Assembly: GCF_036345255.1 (NCBI RefSeq)
Contig: NZ_CP107783.1
Location: 1,550,001-1,614,000 of the forward strand
DNA: 64,000 nucleotides
Reading direction: 5' to 3'
Source of the DNA: Streptomyces sp. NBC_00569
Lineage (GTDB): Bacteria; Actinomycetota; Actinomycetes; Streptomycetales; Streptomycetaceae
The position numbers and the translations under genes were made by a program. Shown one piece after another: positions 17,756-25,652 of the stretch. The notes below the pieces were generated by a model. It was not told where the DNA came from. It saw only the letters and a list, made by a program, of their open reading frames with translations, and made no database searches. Each line of letters starts with the position of its first letter. Within the stretch, counting starts at the first letter, position 1.

Positions 17756-19741
17756 GTGACGGAGCACTCGGCAGTCACCGGCGTGCGAGGGCGCGGAGGC
17801 ATCGTCTCGCTCGTGGAGTCGACGCTCGCGCTCGACCGCGCCGCGGAGCGTCCGCTGACCATGCTGCTCGGGCCGCGCGGCAGCGGAACCAGCGAGCTGT
17901 TGTGCGTCCTGATGGAGCAGTTCGGGGGCCAATACCCCTTCGGATACGTCAAGTTCACCTCGGGCCAGGAGTTGCTGCCGCGGTACGCGCTCGGTCTGCT
18001 GGCACGGCAGCTGGCCCGGGATCTGCCGAGCTACCGGCACACGGCGTTCCCGCGTCTGGCCCTCGGGCTCCTCGCCTCCGACCAGGGCCTTCCGCACCAG
18101 GCCCTCACCGGCGGACAGCGTGGCATCAGGGGCGCTCTCACGGATCTCGAGAAGAAGGCCAAGCATCAGCACGGTGACTATCTGGCCGCGTATCTGACGG
18201 TCGCCCAGGCCTCGATCGACGCGCCCGAAGGGGCGAGCCGGAGCGCGCGTACGCTGCTCTCCGCGGCGACCGACACGTCCGCGCGGTCCTGGGCCGGGCG
18301 CTGGGACCACTCGGCCGCCGCCTGGTTCGGGCAGCACCGCCTCACCCACAGTTCCGACCCGTGGGAGTCCCTGCTCGAACTCAACCGCTGGCGCCACCAG
18401 GGCGACGAGCGCGACAAGCTCCGGCTCGACCAACTCCTGTGCTCCGCCTTCCTGGAGGACCTGCGCACCAGCGTGAAGGGGCTGTTCCGGCCGCGCTCGT
18501 ACCTGCTGCTGCTCGACGAGACGCACACCGACCACGGCCGTGAGTTCCTCGATCTGCTCCTCCAGGCGCGGCACGACGACACCGTGCTCGGGCGCCGCCC
18601 GTGCGACCCGCTGTCCGTCGTCGCGGGCTGCAACCGGTGGCTGCCCCGCTGGGGCCCGGCGACCGGCGAGGAGTGGCCCTGGCAGCCGCGGGAGCCCGAC
18701 CGGGCCTCGCTCGCCGACTGGCACGAGCACCGCCCCTCCGGGGACGGCCAGGACACGTGGTGGTATCCGCTGCGCATGCGTGACCTCGACCGCGACGAGG
18801 TGCGCATCCATGTCGAGCAGCAGCTCAACACCCATCCCGAACTCACGCCGTTCACCACGCTCGCGCCGTTCGTCCACCGGCTCACCGGCGGTCTGCCGAA
18901 GGCCGTCCAGCAGGTCTTCGAAGTGCTCGGGGGGCCGAACGTGCCCCAGGTGCCGGGCCCGCAGCAGAACCTCTGGCTGCGTGACCTTCCGCACCGCACC
19001 GTGTCGGCCGGGGGACGCAAGCCGTTGCTCGTGGACGCCGCGCTCGACGACCTGCTCGCCGACTTCGACGCCGCGGACCGCGACCGACTCGCCCAATGTG
19101 CCGCCGCCGACGACCTGTTCGTGGGCGCGCAGCTGCTCGGCCGTGGCGCGGAGCTGTTCACCGACATCCGCAGCCGCTGGCTGCTGAGCGCTCCCGGCAC
19201 CCTGTCCCTCCATCCCTGGCTCCGGCGGATGCTGCTGTGGCACCTGGCCGGGCGGGCCGGCGCCTGGGACACCGCGCACGAGGTCCTCGCAGAGCATTAC
19301 GCGAACGGGGAGCAGCGCGTTCAGGAGCTCTACCACCTTCTCGCGCTGGAAAAGGTCGACGAGGTCGCCGAGTACCTCGTGACCCTGCGCAACACGGCGC
19401 GGACGGAGGAGTGGCTCAGCGCCTTCCACGCCATCACCTCGGCCCCCAACCGGCTCGCCCACCCCGGCGGCCCGCTGGAACTGCGGGCGCGGCTCGCGCC
19501 GTCCGACCCCGGCGACCAGGTCACCGTGCCCGCCGTGATCCGCGACCTGGTGGTGGCGCGCTGGCTGTGGAGCGACCCGCTCACGGATCCCGGCAGGCAG
19601 CTCAGCCCGGTCCTCGCCGACGGGTTCGTGCACCTGTCCCGACTGTGGAGGAACTACAACGTGGCTCTGGTCAACGAGGCGGAGCGCTACCGGCTCACGA
19701 CACCCACCCGTACGTCGCCGATACTCGGGAGCGGGACATGA
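17756..19741 (+). CDS. STAND-like NTPase with degenerate P-loop (conflict-system component A)
   Basis: 661-residue protein. An N-terminal P-loop-like segment reads LLGPRGSGTSELL (about residues 34-46): the lysine of a normal Walker A (GxxGxGKS/T) is replaced by Thr. A Walker-B-like LLLLDETH follows near 248, then a winged-helix/helical C-terminus. This suggests an ATPase fold that may bind but not hydrolyse nucleotide, or an inactive STAND. GTG 17756 was chosen because AGGGAGCAGGGG precedes it and the ORF upstream is not protein-like. Its stop overlaps the next ATG, so it is coupled to the membrane-anchored binding protein. No exact function recognised. Confidence 0.8.
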   Translation: MTEHSAVTGVRGRGGIVSLVESTLALDRAAERPLTMLLGPRGSGTSELLCVLMEQFGGQYPFGYVKFTSGQELLPRYALGLLARQLARDLPSYRHTAFPRLALGLLASDQGLPHQALTGGQRGIRGALTDLEKKAKHQHGDYLAAYLTVAQASIDAPEGASRSARTLLSAATDTSARSWAGRWDHSAAAWFGQHRLTHSSDPWESLLELNRWRHQGDERDKLRLDQLLCSAFLEDLRTSVKGLFRPRSYLLLLDETHTDHGREFLDLLLQARHDDTVLGRRPCDPLSVVAGCNRWLPRWGPATGEEWPWQPREPDRASLADWHEHRPSGDGQDTWWYPLRMRDLDRDEVRIHVEQQLNTHPELTPFTTLAPFVHRLTGGLPKAVQQVFEVLGGPNVPQVPGPQQNLWLRDLPHRTVSAGGRKPLLVDAALDDLLADFDAADRDRLAQCAAADDLFVGAQLLGRGAELFTDIRSRWLLSAPGTLSLHPWLRRMLLWHLAGRAGAWDTAHEVLAEHYANGEQRVQELYHLLALEKVDEVAEYLVTLRNTARTEEWLSAFHAITSAPNRLAHPGGPLELRARLAPSDPGDQVTVPAVIRDLVVARWLWSDPLTDPGRQLSPVLADGFVHLSRLWRNYNVALVNEAERYRLTTPTRTSPILGSGT

Positions 19742-21237
19742 GTCCTCTGGCCCGGCCCCGGTGGCGCGAGTGGTCCTGGCGGACGGTGAAGCTGGTCGCG
19801 GCCGGTGTGGCGCTCGCCGTGGTGTTGTCCGTCGCCGGATTCGTGATCGTCGACAAGGTCTCGGACGCCCGCGCCCGCTGCGCCGACGGCGTGACGCATG
19901 TGGACCCGGACCGGGAGTGCGTCGGCGTCACGGACGGCTCGTACACGTTCGCCGGGCATCTCAAGCGGGTCGAGAAGAAGATCGAGGCGGAGAACAAACG
20001 GGTCTACGACCACCGCGGCACGGACCCGTACGTCACCGTCGCCTACCTCACCTCGTTCACGGTGACCGACGACGACAGCAACTCCGAGGACTCGGTCCGG
20101 CACGAGCTCGAAGGCGCCTATCTCGCGCAGATCCGGCACAACACGGGCGACCTCGCCGCCTCCCCGAAGATCCGGCTGCTCGTCGCCAACACCGGCAGCG
20201 GCGCGCGCCATTGGGAGCACACCGTCGACGAGCTGATCGCCCGCAGGAGCGCTCCGGACCGGCTCGTCGCCGTGGCGGGCCTCGGTCCGAGCACCGGCCC
20301 GGACGTGAAGGCGCTGCGCAAGCTGTCGCAGAACGGCATCGCGACGGTCTCCAGCATCATGACGGCCACCGACATAAAGGGAATACAGGGTTTCGTGCGG
20401 GTCGCGCCGACCAACGCGGACGAGGCACGGGCGGGCGCCGCGTACCTCAAGCGGCAGAAGGGCAAGTTCCGTACCGCCGTCGTCATCCAGGACGCCGACA
20501 AGGACGACCTCTACGCGTCCACCCTCGGCTACGCGTTCAGCGCGGAGTATCCGGACAAGAAGCACCGCCTGGTCGCGGACCGGATCACGTACGACTCGTC
20601 GGTGCCCTCGGCCTGGCCGAACGAACTGCATTACACCGCCGAGCAGTTGTGCGGCGAGCGGCCCGATGTGGTCTATTTCGCGGGGCGCGGACGCCATCTG
20701 TCGCACTTCCTCAACGCGCTCGCCAACCGCACCTGCCAGTCGCGGAACTTCACCGTGCTCACCGGCGACGACACGACGAATCTGACGCCCAGTGAGCTCG
20801 CGGCCGCCGCGCGCACCGGTGTGACCATGCTCTACACGGGTCTCGCGCACGCGGACATGTGGCGCAACGACCCGGGGGCGGTCTCGGGACCGTCGGCGGG
20901 CAGTTTCCAGCCGGGCGGCGCTCTCGACAAGTGGTTCCCCGGCGACGCCCGTTACGACGGCCAGGACATCATGGGGCACGACGCGGTGCTCACGGCGGCG
21001 CAGGCGATCCGGATGGCGTCCAACTGGCAGGGCGAGGTGACGGGCCGCTCGGTCGGCCGGATGTTCCTCCAGCTGGACGGGGACCGCAAGGTGCCCGGCG
21101 CGAGCGGCTTCCTGTCGTTCAAGGACAACGGGGACCCGCGCGACAAGGCGGTCCCGATCCTGAGGCTCACCCCGAAGGGCGAGTCGGAGCTGGTGGACGT
21201 GTCGGCGCCGGGGGGCCGGCCGGCCACGCGCGGGTAG
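19738..21237 (+). CDS. membrane-anchored periplasmic-binding-protein-like receptor (conflict-system component B)
   Basis: 499 residues. After a charged N-terminus there is one membrane segment at about 15-38 (VKLVAAGVALAVVLSVAGFVIV), not followed by a lipobox Cys, so it should be an anchored extracytoplasmic domain. The ectodomain resembles type-I binding proteins of the branched-chain amino acid/receptor class (VAVAGLGPSTGPDVKALRKLSQNGIATVSSI, FRTAVVIQDADKDDLYASTLGYAF, MGHDAVLTAAQAIRMA). No permease or ABC ATPase adjoins it, so transport is unlikely; sensing fits better. ATG 19738 overlaps the preceding stop (ATGA). Confidence 0.85.
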   Translation: MSPLARPRWREWSWRTVKLVAAGVALAVVLSVAGFVIVDKVSDARARCADGVTHVDPDRECVGVTDGSYTFAGHLKRVEKKIEAENKRVYDHRGTDPYVTVAYLTSFTVTDDDSNSEDSVRHELEGAYLAQIRHNTGDLAASPKIRLLVANTGSGARHWEHTVDELIARRSAPDRLVAVAGLGPSTGPDVKALRKLSQNGIATVSSIMTATDIKGIQGFVRVAPTNADEARAGAAYLKRQKGKFRTAVVIQDADKDDLYASTLGYAFSAEYPDKKHRLVADRITYDSSVPSAWPNELHYTAEQLCGERPDVVYFAGRGRHLSHFLNALANRTCQSRNFTVLTGDDTTNLTPSELAAAARTGVTMLYTGLAHADMWRNDPGAVSGPSAGSFQPGGALDKWFPGDARYDGQDIMGHDAVLTAAQAIRMASNWQGEVTGRSVGRMFLQLDGDRKVPGASGFLSFKDNGDPRDKAVPILRLTPKGESELVDVSAPGGRPATRG

Positions 21238-21322
21238 TGCGTCCCGCTACCCACGGCGGTCGACCCGGCTTATTCTCAGGGGTGTTGAACCGGACGGCCG
21301 CGGCGGCAGTTTGTGAGGGCGT

Positions 21323-22408
21323 GTGGATCCATCCGCTTTCTTCTACACGAGCTGCACCCGTGGCGACGGCTGGCCCGCGCTCACCCGCTTCCACGCCGAT
21401 CTGGAGTACCGGCTGCGGGCGCAGGAGGGTTACGGCATCAGTGGCGCGCTCGGGGCGGCGATGACCCCGGGCACGGTGCCGAGCAGTGCCATCGTCAAGG
21501 CCGGCGTGATGATCGCGCTCTACTCCCCCAGGTATTTCCTGGATCGCGGCTGCGGTCTGGAGTGGGCCGTCATCCAGTCCCGGATGCGCCGCCGCGCGAA
21601 CATCGAGGGCGTTCAGGGTCCCGGCTGTCTCATACCGGTCTGCTGGAAGCCCGTGGCCGAGCGTCTGATCCCGCAGGAGGTGCGCCGCTCCGAGTCGTTC
21701 CCCGGGCCCGGCGCCTTCGACTGGCTCAGGGAGCAGGGCCTGGAGGCCCTGGTGTCGTCGTCGGATCCGGGCGCGGACGAGCGGTACTACGTATTCGTCG
21801 AGCAGCTGACCAAGAGCATCCTGGAGGCCGGACGCGCCGGGCTGGCACCGCTCGGGGCCGACGAAGCGCGCGACACGCTCCCCGCGTTCGGCTCCGCGCA
21901 GGGCGCGGCCGGCCCGGGCGGCCGCCACCTCAGGGTGCCCGAGCAGCCTGATCCCCGGCACGAGAGCGCCGCCGGTGAGCCACGCTCGGTCGCCATCAGC
22001 TACGTCGGCGCCGACCAGGCGTGGGCCGACTGGATGGACGGCGTGCTCCGCGAGGAGGGCCACACCGTGCGGCAGCGGCGCCGGCGGGTCGGGCGCGAGA
22101 CTCTGTCGCAGGCCGTGGAGCGCGCACGGGACGGCGTCGACCGGGTCGTGGTCGTCTTCTCCCGCAGCTACTTCGACGCGGGGAACACGGCCCCCACCGA
22201 CTGGGAGGCCGCCTTCGACCCGCCCGCCTCCGACCCGTCCTGGCTCGTCGCGGTACAGATCGACGCGGCGCCCCGGCCCGTGCTCGTGCGCGGTGTCAAG
22301 GTCCTGACGCTGGAGGGGTCGGGCCCCGACCAGGCCGAGCGGCTCCGCGAAGGAGTCATGGACCCGACGGGTACGGCGCCCCGCGACCCGGCGGGGGGAG
22401 CGCGTTGA
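21323..22408 (+). CDS. protein with two TIR-like domains (conflict-system component C)
   Basis: 361 residues with two TIR folds. Domain 1, about residues 5-170: FFYTSCTRGDG, then MIALYSPRYFLDRGCGLEWAV. Domain 2, about 222-335: VAISYVGADQAWADWM, then VVVVFSRSYFDAGN..TDWEAAF. In each, the Glu after the SxxYF motif is in the position of the TIR NADase glutamate. Domain 1 resembles the TIR-like proteins named FxsC in FxSxx-COOH peptide systems, but no FxsA or FxsB gene is here. GTG 21323 has GAGGG 5 nt upstream. A TATTCT at 21271-21276 could be the -10 of an internal promoter in the 85-nt gap. Confidence 0.85.
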   Translation: MDPSAFFYTSCTRGDGWPALTRFHADLEYRLRAQEGYGISGALGAAMTPGTVPSSAIVKAGVMIALYSPRYFLDRGCGLEWAVIQSRMRRRANIEGVQGPGCLIPVCWKPVAERLIPQEVRRSESFPGPGAFDWLREQGLEALVSSSDPGADERYYVFVEQLTKSILEAGRAGLAPLGADEARDTLPAFGSAQGAAGPGGRHLRVPEQPDPRHESAAGEPRSVAISYVGADQAWADWMDGVLREEGHTVRQRRRRVGRETLSQAVERARDGVDRVVVVFSRSYFDAGNTAPTDWEAAFDPPASDPSWLVAVQIDAAPRPVLVRGVKVLTLEGSGPDQAERLREGVMDPTGTAPRDPAGGAR

Positions 22409-24633
22409 CCGGGTCGAGACGTTCCGCCACCGATCCGCCGCCGATTTCGAATCTGCCGGTCCAGGCGACCCCGTTCGTCGGCCGTGACGAAGAGATCGCC
22501 GCCATCCAGGACCTGTTCGAGGACCACCGAGCGGTCCTCCTCCACGACCCGGCCGACCGGCAGCACGGGTACGGCAAGTCGGAGGCGGCCATCACGTACT
22601 GCCACCGCTATCGCATGCGCTATCGCGTGGCCTGGTGGTTCAACTGCTCGCACGAGAGCGATCCCCACCGGCTGCGGCGGCTGATCGAGCGCGGGACGGA
22701 CGAGCTGCACACCCGGTACCGCGAGGTCCTGCGCGTCACGGACATCCCCGCACGGCCCGACGACAAGTGGCTGCTCCTGTACGACAACGTGGCCGATCCC
22801 GACCGTATCCAGGACCTCTTCCCGGCCGGGGACGCCCGGATCCTGGTCACGTCCCGCTCGCCGGGCGCGGTGTGGGACGAGGCCGCCCGGCTGCCCGTCG
22901 GTGACCTCGACCCGTCCGAAGTGGCCAGTCTCTTTCGTCAGTTGGCGGAGATCCGGCAGCCCGTGGCCGAGGATCTCGCCCGCACGTTCGCGGGACATCC
23001 GCAGCAGATCATCGCGGTGGCCGGGCAGATCCGCCACGGTACCCCGCCCGCCGCGTGCGTCACGCTCGCCGACGCCGTACGGCTCGCTCCCGCGCCCACG
23101 CGGCCCGCGCCGCCGCAGCCGTCGGGCCATGTGCGGATGAGCGCCCAGGACCGGGAGACGCTCATCGACACCCTGCTGTCCTCGCCGGTCTGCCGGGACC
23201 TGCCCAGCTACCGTGCCTGGATCGAGGCCATCGACCGGCGGGCGGCCGTGTCGTCCGGCCTGCCGTCGGAGACGGAGACCATCCGCACGCGCGTCGTCGG
23301 CCTGGTGTCCATCGCCCTCAGCCGGGACGCTCCCGATGTCCTGCTGGCCCTCGCCGGAGCCTTCGAGGACAGGGCCGGCCGGCATGAGGCGCAGCTCGTC
23401 CGGGCGCTGATCGGCCCGGCGGCGGCGAACTGGAACGAGAACAAGGAGCCGATACGCGCCGTGCTGCCCCCACGCCCCGCCGATGCCCCGTTCTTCTTCA
23501 CCAGCTACGCGAACCGGGAGGACGACCAGGACCATGTCGCCGAGTTCCACGAGCAGCTCGAACAGGAGCTGCGCATCAAGCGCGGCCGCAATGTGACGAG
23601 TACGGGCTTCCTGGACCGCCGCAGTCTCCAACTCGGCCTCACCTGGCGGGAACCGATGGTCGAGGCGATCCGCTCGACGCGGCTGCTCGTCGCGCTGATC
23701 ACCGCCGACTACTTCGAGAGCGAGTGGTGCCGGCGGGAGTGGGCCGTGATGACGGAGCGCGCCCGCCGGGCGGGGCGTTCGCCGGGGGACGAGCCGGTCG
23801 CCATCCTGCCGCTGTTCTGGGTCAAGCCCCGCGGCCCGCTCCCCAAGGATCTGGCCGCCATCCAGCACAGCTCGCCGGCGCTGTTCGGCGGGGGCAGGGC
23901 CCCAGACAACCTGATCGACCTGCTGCGCGAGGACAAGAAGAAGGCCGCGGCCTTCGTCCGCAGGCTCGCCGACACCATGATCGACGCGGCGGACCGCGAT
24001 CTTCCGGCGCTCGACGCGGACGCCGTACGGGACATTCCGCTCGCGTTCGGCGAGTGGGACACGGGGGACACGTCGCTGTCGGGCTCCGCGACAGGATCGG
24101 ACCTCGGTACGGGCGGCGCCCAGCCGCACCCCGATCCCGAGCCGCAGCCGACGCCTGAGCCCGAACCGGATCCGGCGCCCCCCGAGCAGACGCGGCACAC
24201 CCCCGCGCTCTCCCTGGTGCCGGACCCTCGCGTCTCTCCCGACCGGCCCGAGCCTGCGGTACGGCCCATCGATCCCCCGGCCGTGCCCGCCCCCACTCCC
24301 CCGGCGGTCTCCGACAAGGCCCGGCTGATCGAGGCCCTGACGACCGGCCCGCTGCGCGAGCCCACGCGGTACACGCCCTGGGTCGAGGCCGTGCTCCGGG
24401 ACGTCGGCCAGGATCACCGTCCCGCGGTCACGCAGTTCGTCGACCCGCTCAGAAGACGGGTGCACCTGCTCGTGAACTTCGCCTACGACCAGACCACCCC
24501 GGACCTGTTCCGCGCCATGGCCCGGGCGCTCACGCTGGTCGACCCCGGCGGCGCGGACGCCCCCGACGAGACCGTGACCGCGGTGCGCGAACTGGTGGAC
24601 CGTATCGTCGCGGCATGGCCCCATCACACGTGA
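22405..24633 (+). CDS. NB-ARC-like NTPase / helical domain / TIR / helical domain protein (conflict-system component D)
   Basis: 742 residues. About 18-220: NB-ARC-like NTPase with VGRDEEIAAIQ, P-loop HGYGKSE (Lys kept, preceded by an insertion), KWLLLYDN and ILVTSR. About 250-350: a helical domain beginning DRETLIDTLLSSPVCRDLPSY. About 362-535: a TIR domain (FFFTSYANREDDQ, TGFLDRRSLQLG, ADYFESEWCRREWAVM). Then a Pro/Glu-rich linker and, from about 635, a second copy of the helical domain (KARLIEALTTGPLREPTRYTPW). The duplicated helical module looks like an effector-associated adaptor domain. TTG 22405 overlaps the previous stop (TTGA) behind GGGGGGAG. Likely a sensor-effector that gathers TIR partners. 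Confidence 0.82.
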   Translation: MTGSRRSATDPPPISNLPVQATPFVGRDEEIAAIQDLFEDHRAVLLHDPADRQHGYGKSEAAITYCHRYRMRYRVAWWFNCSHESDPHRLRRLIERGTDELHTRYREVLRVTDIPARPDDKWLLLYDNVADPDRIQDLFPAGDARILVTSRSPGAVWDEAARLPVGDLDPSEVASLFRQLAEIRQPVAEDLARTFAGHPQQIIAVAGQIRHGTPPAACVTLADAVRLAPAPTRPAPPQPSGHVRMSAQDRETLIDTLLSSPVCRDLPSYRAWIEAIDRRAAVSSGLPSETETIRTRVVGLVSIALSRDAPDVLLALAGAFEDRAGRHEAQLVRALIGPAAANWNENKEPIRAVLPPRPADAPFFFTSYANREDDQDHVAEFHEQLEQELRIKRGRNVTSTGFLDRRSLQLGLTWREPMVEAIRSTRLLVALITADYFESEWCRREWAVMTERARRAGRSPGDEPVAILPLFWVKPRGPLPKDLAAIQHSSPALFGGGRAPDNLIDLLREDKKKAAAFVRRLADTMIDAADRDLPALDADAVRDIPLAFGEWDTGDTSLSGSATGSDLGTGGAQPHPDPEPQPTPEPEPDPAPPEQTRHTPALSLVPDPRVSPDRPEPAVRPIDPPAVPAPTPPAVSDKARLIEALTTGPLREPTRYTPWVEAVLRDVGQDHRPAVTQFVDPLRRRVHLLVNFAYDQTTPDLFRAMARALTLVDPGGADAPDETVTAVRELVDRIVAAWPHHT

Positions 24634-25145
24634 CACCGAACCGAAGACCGGCGCGCGACTGCCCGTTCTGCCACATCGCCGCAGGTACGGGACCGGCCCG
24701 CCTGGTCGCCGCCGGCGCGGACGTCATCGCCTTCCTTCCGCTGCGCCCGGTCCATCCCGGCCATGTCCTCGTCGTGCCGCGTCGGCACCTGGAGGACATC
24801 TGGGAACTGGACGAGGAGACGGCAACGGCCGCGACCCGTACGGTACTTCGGGTCGCGCACGCCGTGCGTACGGTGTTCCGGCCCGACGGGCTCAACGTCA
24901 TCCAGTCGTCGGGGGCCGCGGCGACCCAGACGGTGCCGCATCTCCATGTCCATGTGGTCCCGCGGTTCGCGGACGACCGGATGGGCGCCATCTGGCCGGC
25001 CCCGGACGACGGGTCACCCGCCGCCCTCGACGACGCGGCGAGCCGGCTGTCCAAGGCCCTAGAACAGGACGACCAGGGCGATGAGTTGGGCCAGGGCGAG
25101 GCCGCCGTAGAAGAGCGCGACCGTCAGGGAACCCGCGGCCCGTAG
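24615..25145 (+). CDS. HIT-family nucleotide hydrolase/transferase
   Basis: Histidine-triad protein: DCPFCHIAAGTG near the N-terminus, RPVHPGHVLVVPRRHLEDIWEL, and the triad HLHVHVVPRF at about residues 110-119. Such enzymes hydrolyse adenosine phosphoramidates, ApnA or related nucleotides. The ATG at 24615 overlaps the preceding gene by 19 nt; an in-frame GTG at 24630 would give a GTGA junction like the others in this block. The last 29 or so residues are encoded inside the 3' end of the convergent gene and look unconserved. Coupling to the TIR genes suggests a role on a nucleotide product, but it could also be a housekeeping neighbour. Confidence 0.87.
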   Translation: MAPSHVTPNRRPARDCPFCHIAAGTGPARLVAAGADVIAFLPLRPVHPGHVLVVPRRHLEDIWELDEETATAATRTVLRVAHAVRTVFRPDGLNVIQSSGAAATQTVPHLHVHVVPRFADDRMGAIWPAPDDGSPAALDDAASRLSKALEQDDQGDELGQGEAAVEERDRQGTRGP

Positions 25146-25487
25146 CGCGCCGGCCCGCTCCGCGCCCGCGCTCGCGTCGAGGCTGAACGGCTCTATGCCG
25201 TTGCCCGGCCGCCGCACCTTGTCGTAGAGCCGCCTGAACAGCCGCTCCTTGTACAGGAAGTACCCGTCGAGCAGCCAGAACGCCACGATGGGGACGAAGC
25301 CGGTGGCCGCCACCGTCCGGCTCTCGTTCCCGGCGGCGAAGGCGAGCAGCGCACCCATCAGGGTCAGCGCCCAGCCCTTGATCAGGAACGAGTTGTTGCC
25401 CATCCGCGCGACGACGGCCTGGATCAGTTCGAGGTGCCTGATCTGCCCGTCGTCCAGCACTGTCCGGCTCGCAGGTTCCCCTGTCAC
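25059..25487 (-). CDS. small multi-spanning membrane protein, possible membrane effector
   Basis: 142 residues. A soluble N-terminus (DDGQIRHLELIQAVVARMGNNSF) is followed by two close membrane segments at about 38-54 and 58-77 (FLIKGWALTLMGALLAF; VAATGFVPIVAFWLLDGYFL), the motif YKERLFRRLYDKVR, and a hydrophobic C-terminal segment (SLTVALFYGGLALAQLIALVVLF). I recall relatives sharing the NSFLxKGW and YFLYxERLFR motifs as conserved hypothetical proteins, but know no function. GTG 25487 has AGGGGG upstream. It converges on the HIT gene, overlapping it by 87 nt. Its topology would suit a pore-forming or signalling effector; that is inference. Confidence 0.75.
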   Translation of the reverse strand: MTGEPASRTVLDDGQIRHLELIQAVVARMGNNSFLIKGWALTLMGALLAFAAGNESRTVAATGFVPIVAFWLLDGYFLYKERLFRRLYDKVRRPGNGIEPFSLDASAGAERAGALRAAGSLTVALFYGGLALAQLIALVVLF

Positions 25488-25560
25488 GGCATTCCCCCTT
25501 CGGGCGGAACCCTATCGAGGGGAGCACGGCGCCGTTACCCCCGCTCACTCACTGGCCGAA

Positions 25561-25574
25561 TAAGCGACTGCTTA
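25561..25574. promoter_or_regulatory. TetR-type operator candidate upstream of the acyl-CoA dehydrogenase
   Basis: Inverted repeat TAAGC-gact-GCTTA. It lies between the divergent membrane-protein and acyl-CoA dehydrogenase genes, 78 nt before the latter. Its form is common for TetR regulators of fatty-acid-type genes in actinobacteria; no such regulator is adjacent. A separate 8-bp GC hairpin (25589-25607) lies in the leader after it. Confidence 0.5.
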
Positions 25575-25652
25575 GTACGCTGATGGGGCGGGGCCCGCCG
25601 GGCCCCGTGGTTCGGTACCGCCCGTCACCACCTGTGCGCCTGGAGTAAACGC

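Noticed and set aside
17756..25487. FxSxx-COOH (cyclophane peptide) biosynthetic system
   Set aside because: Only the TIR type is reminiscent; no FxSxx precursor, radical-SAM or TPR partner is found in the block.
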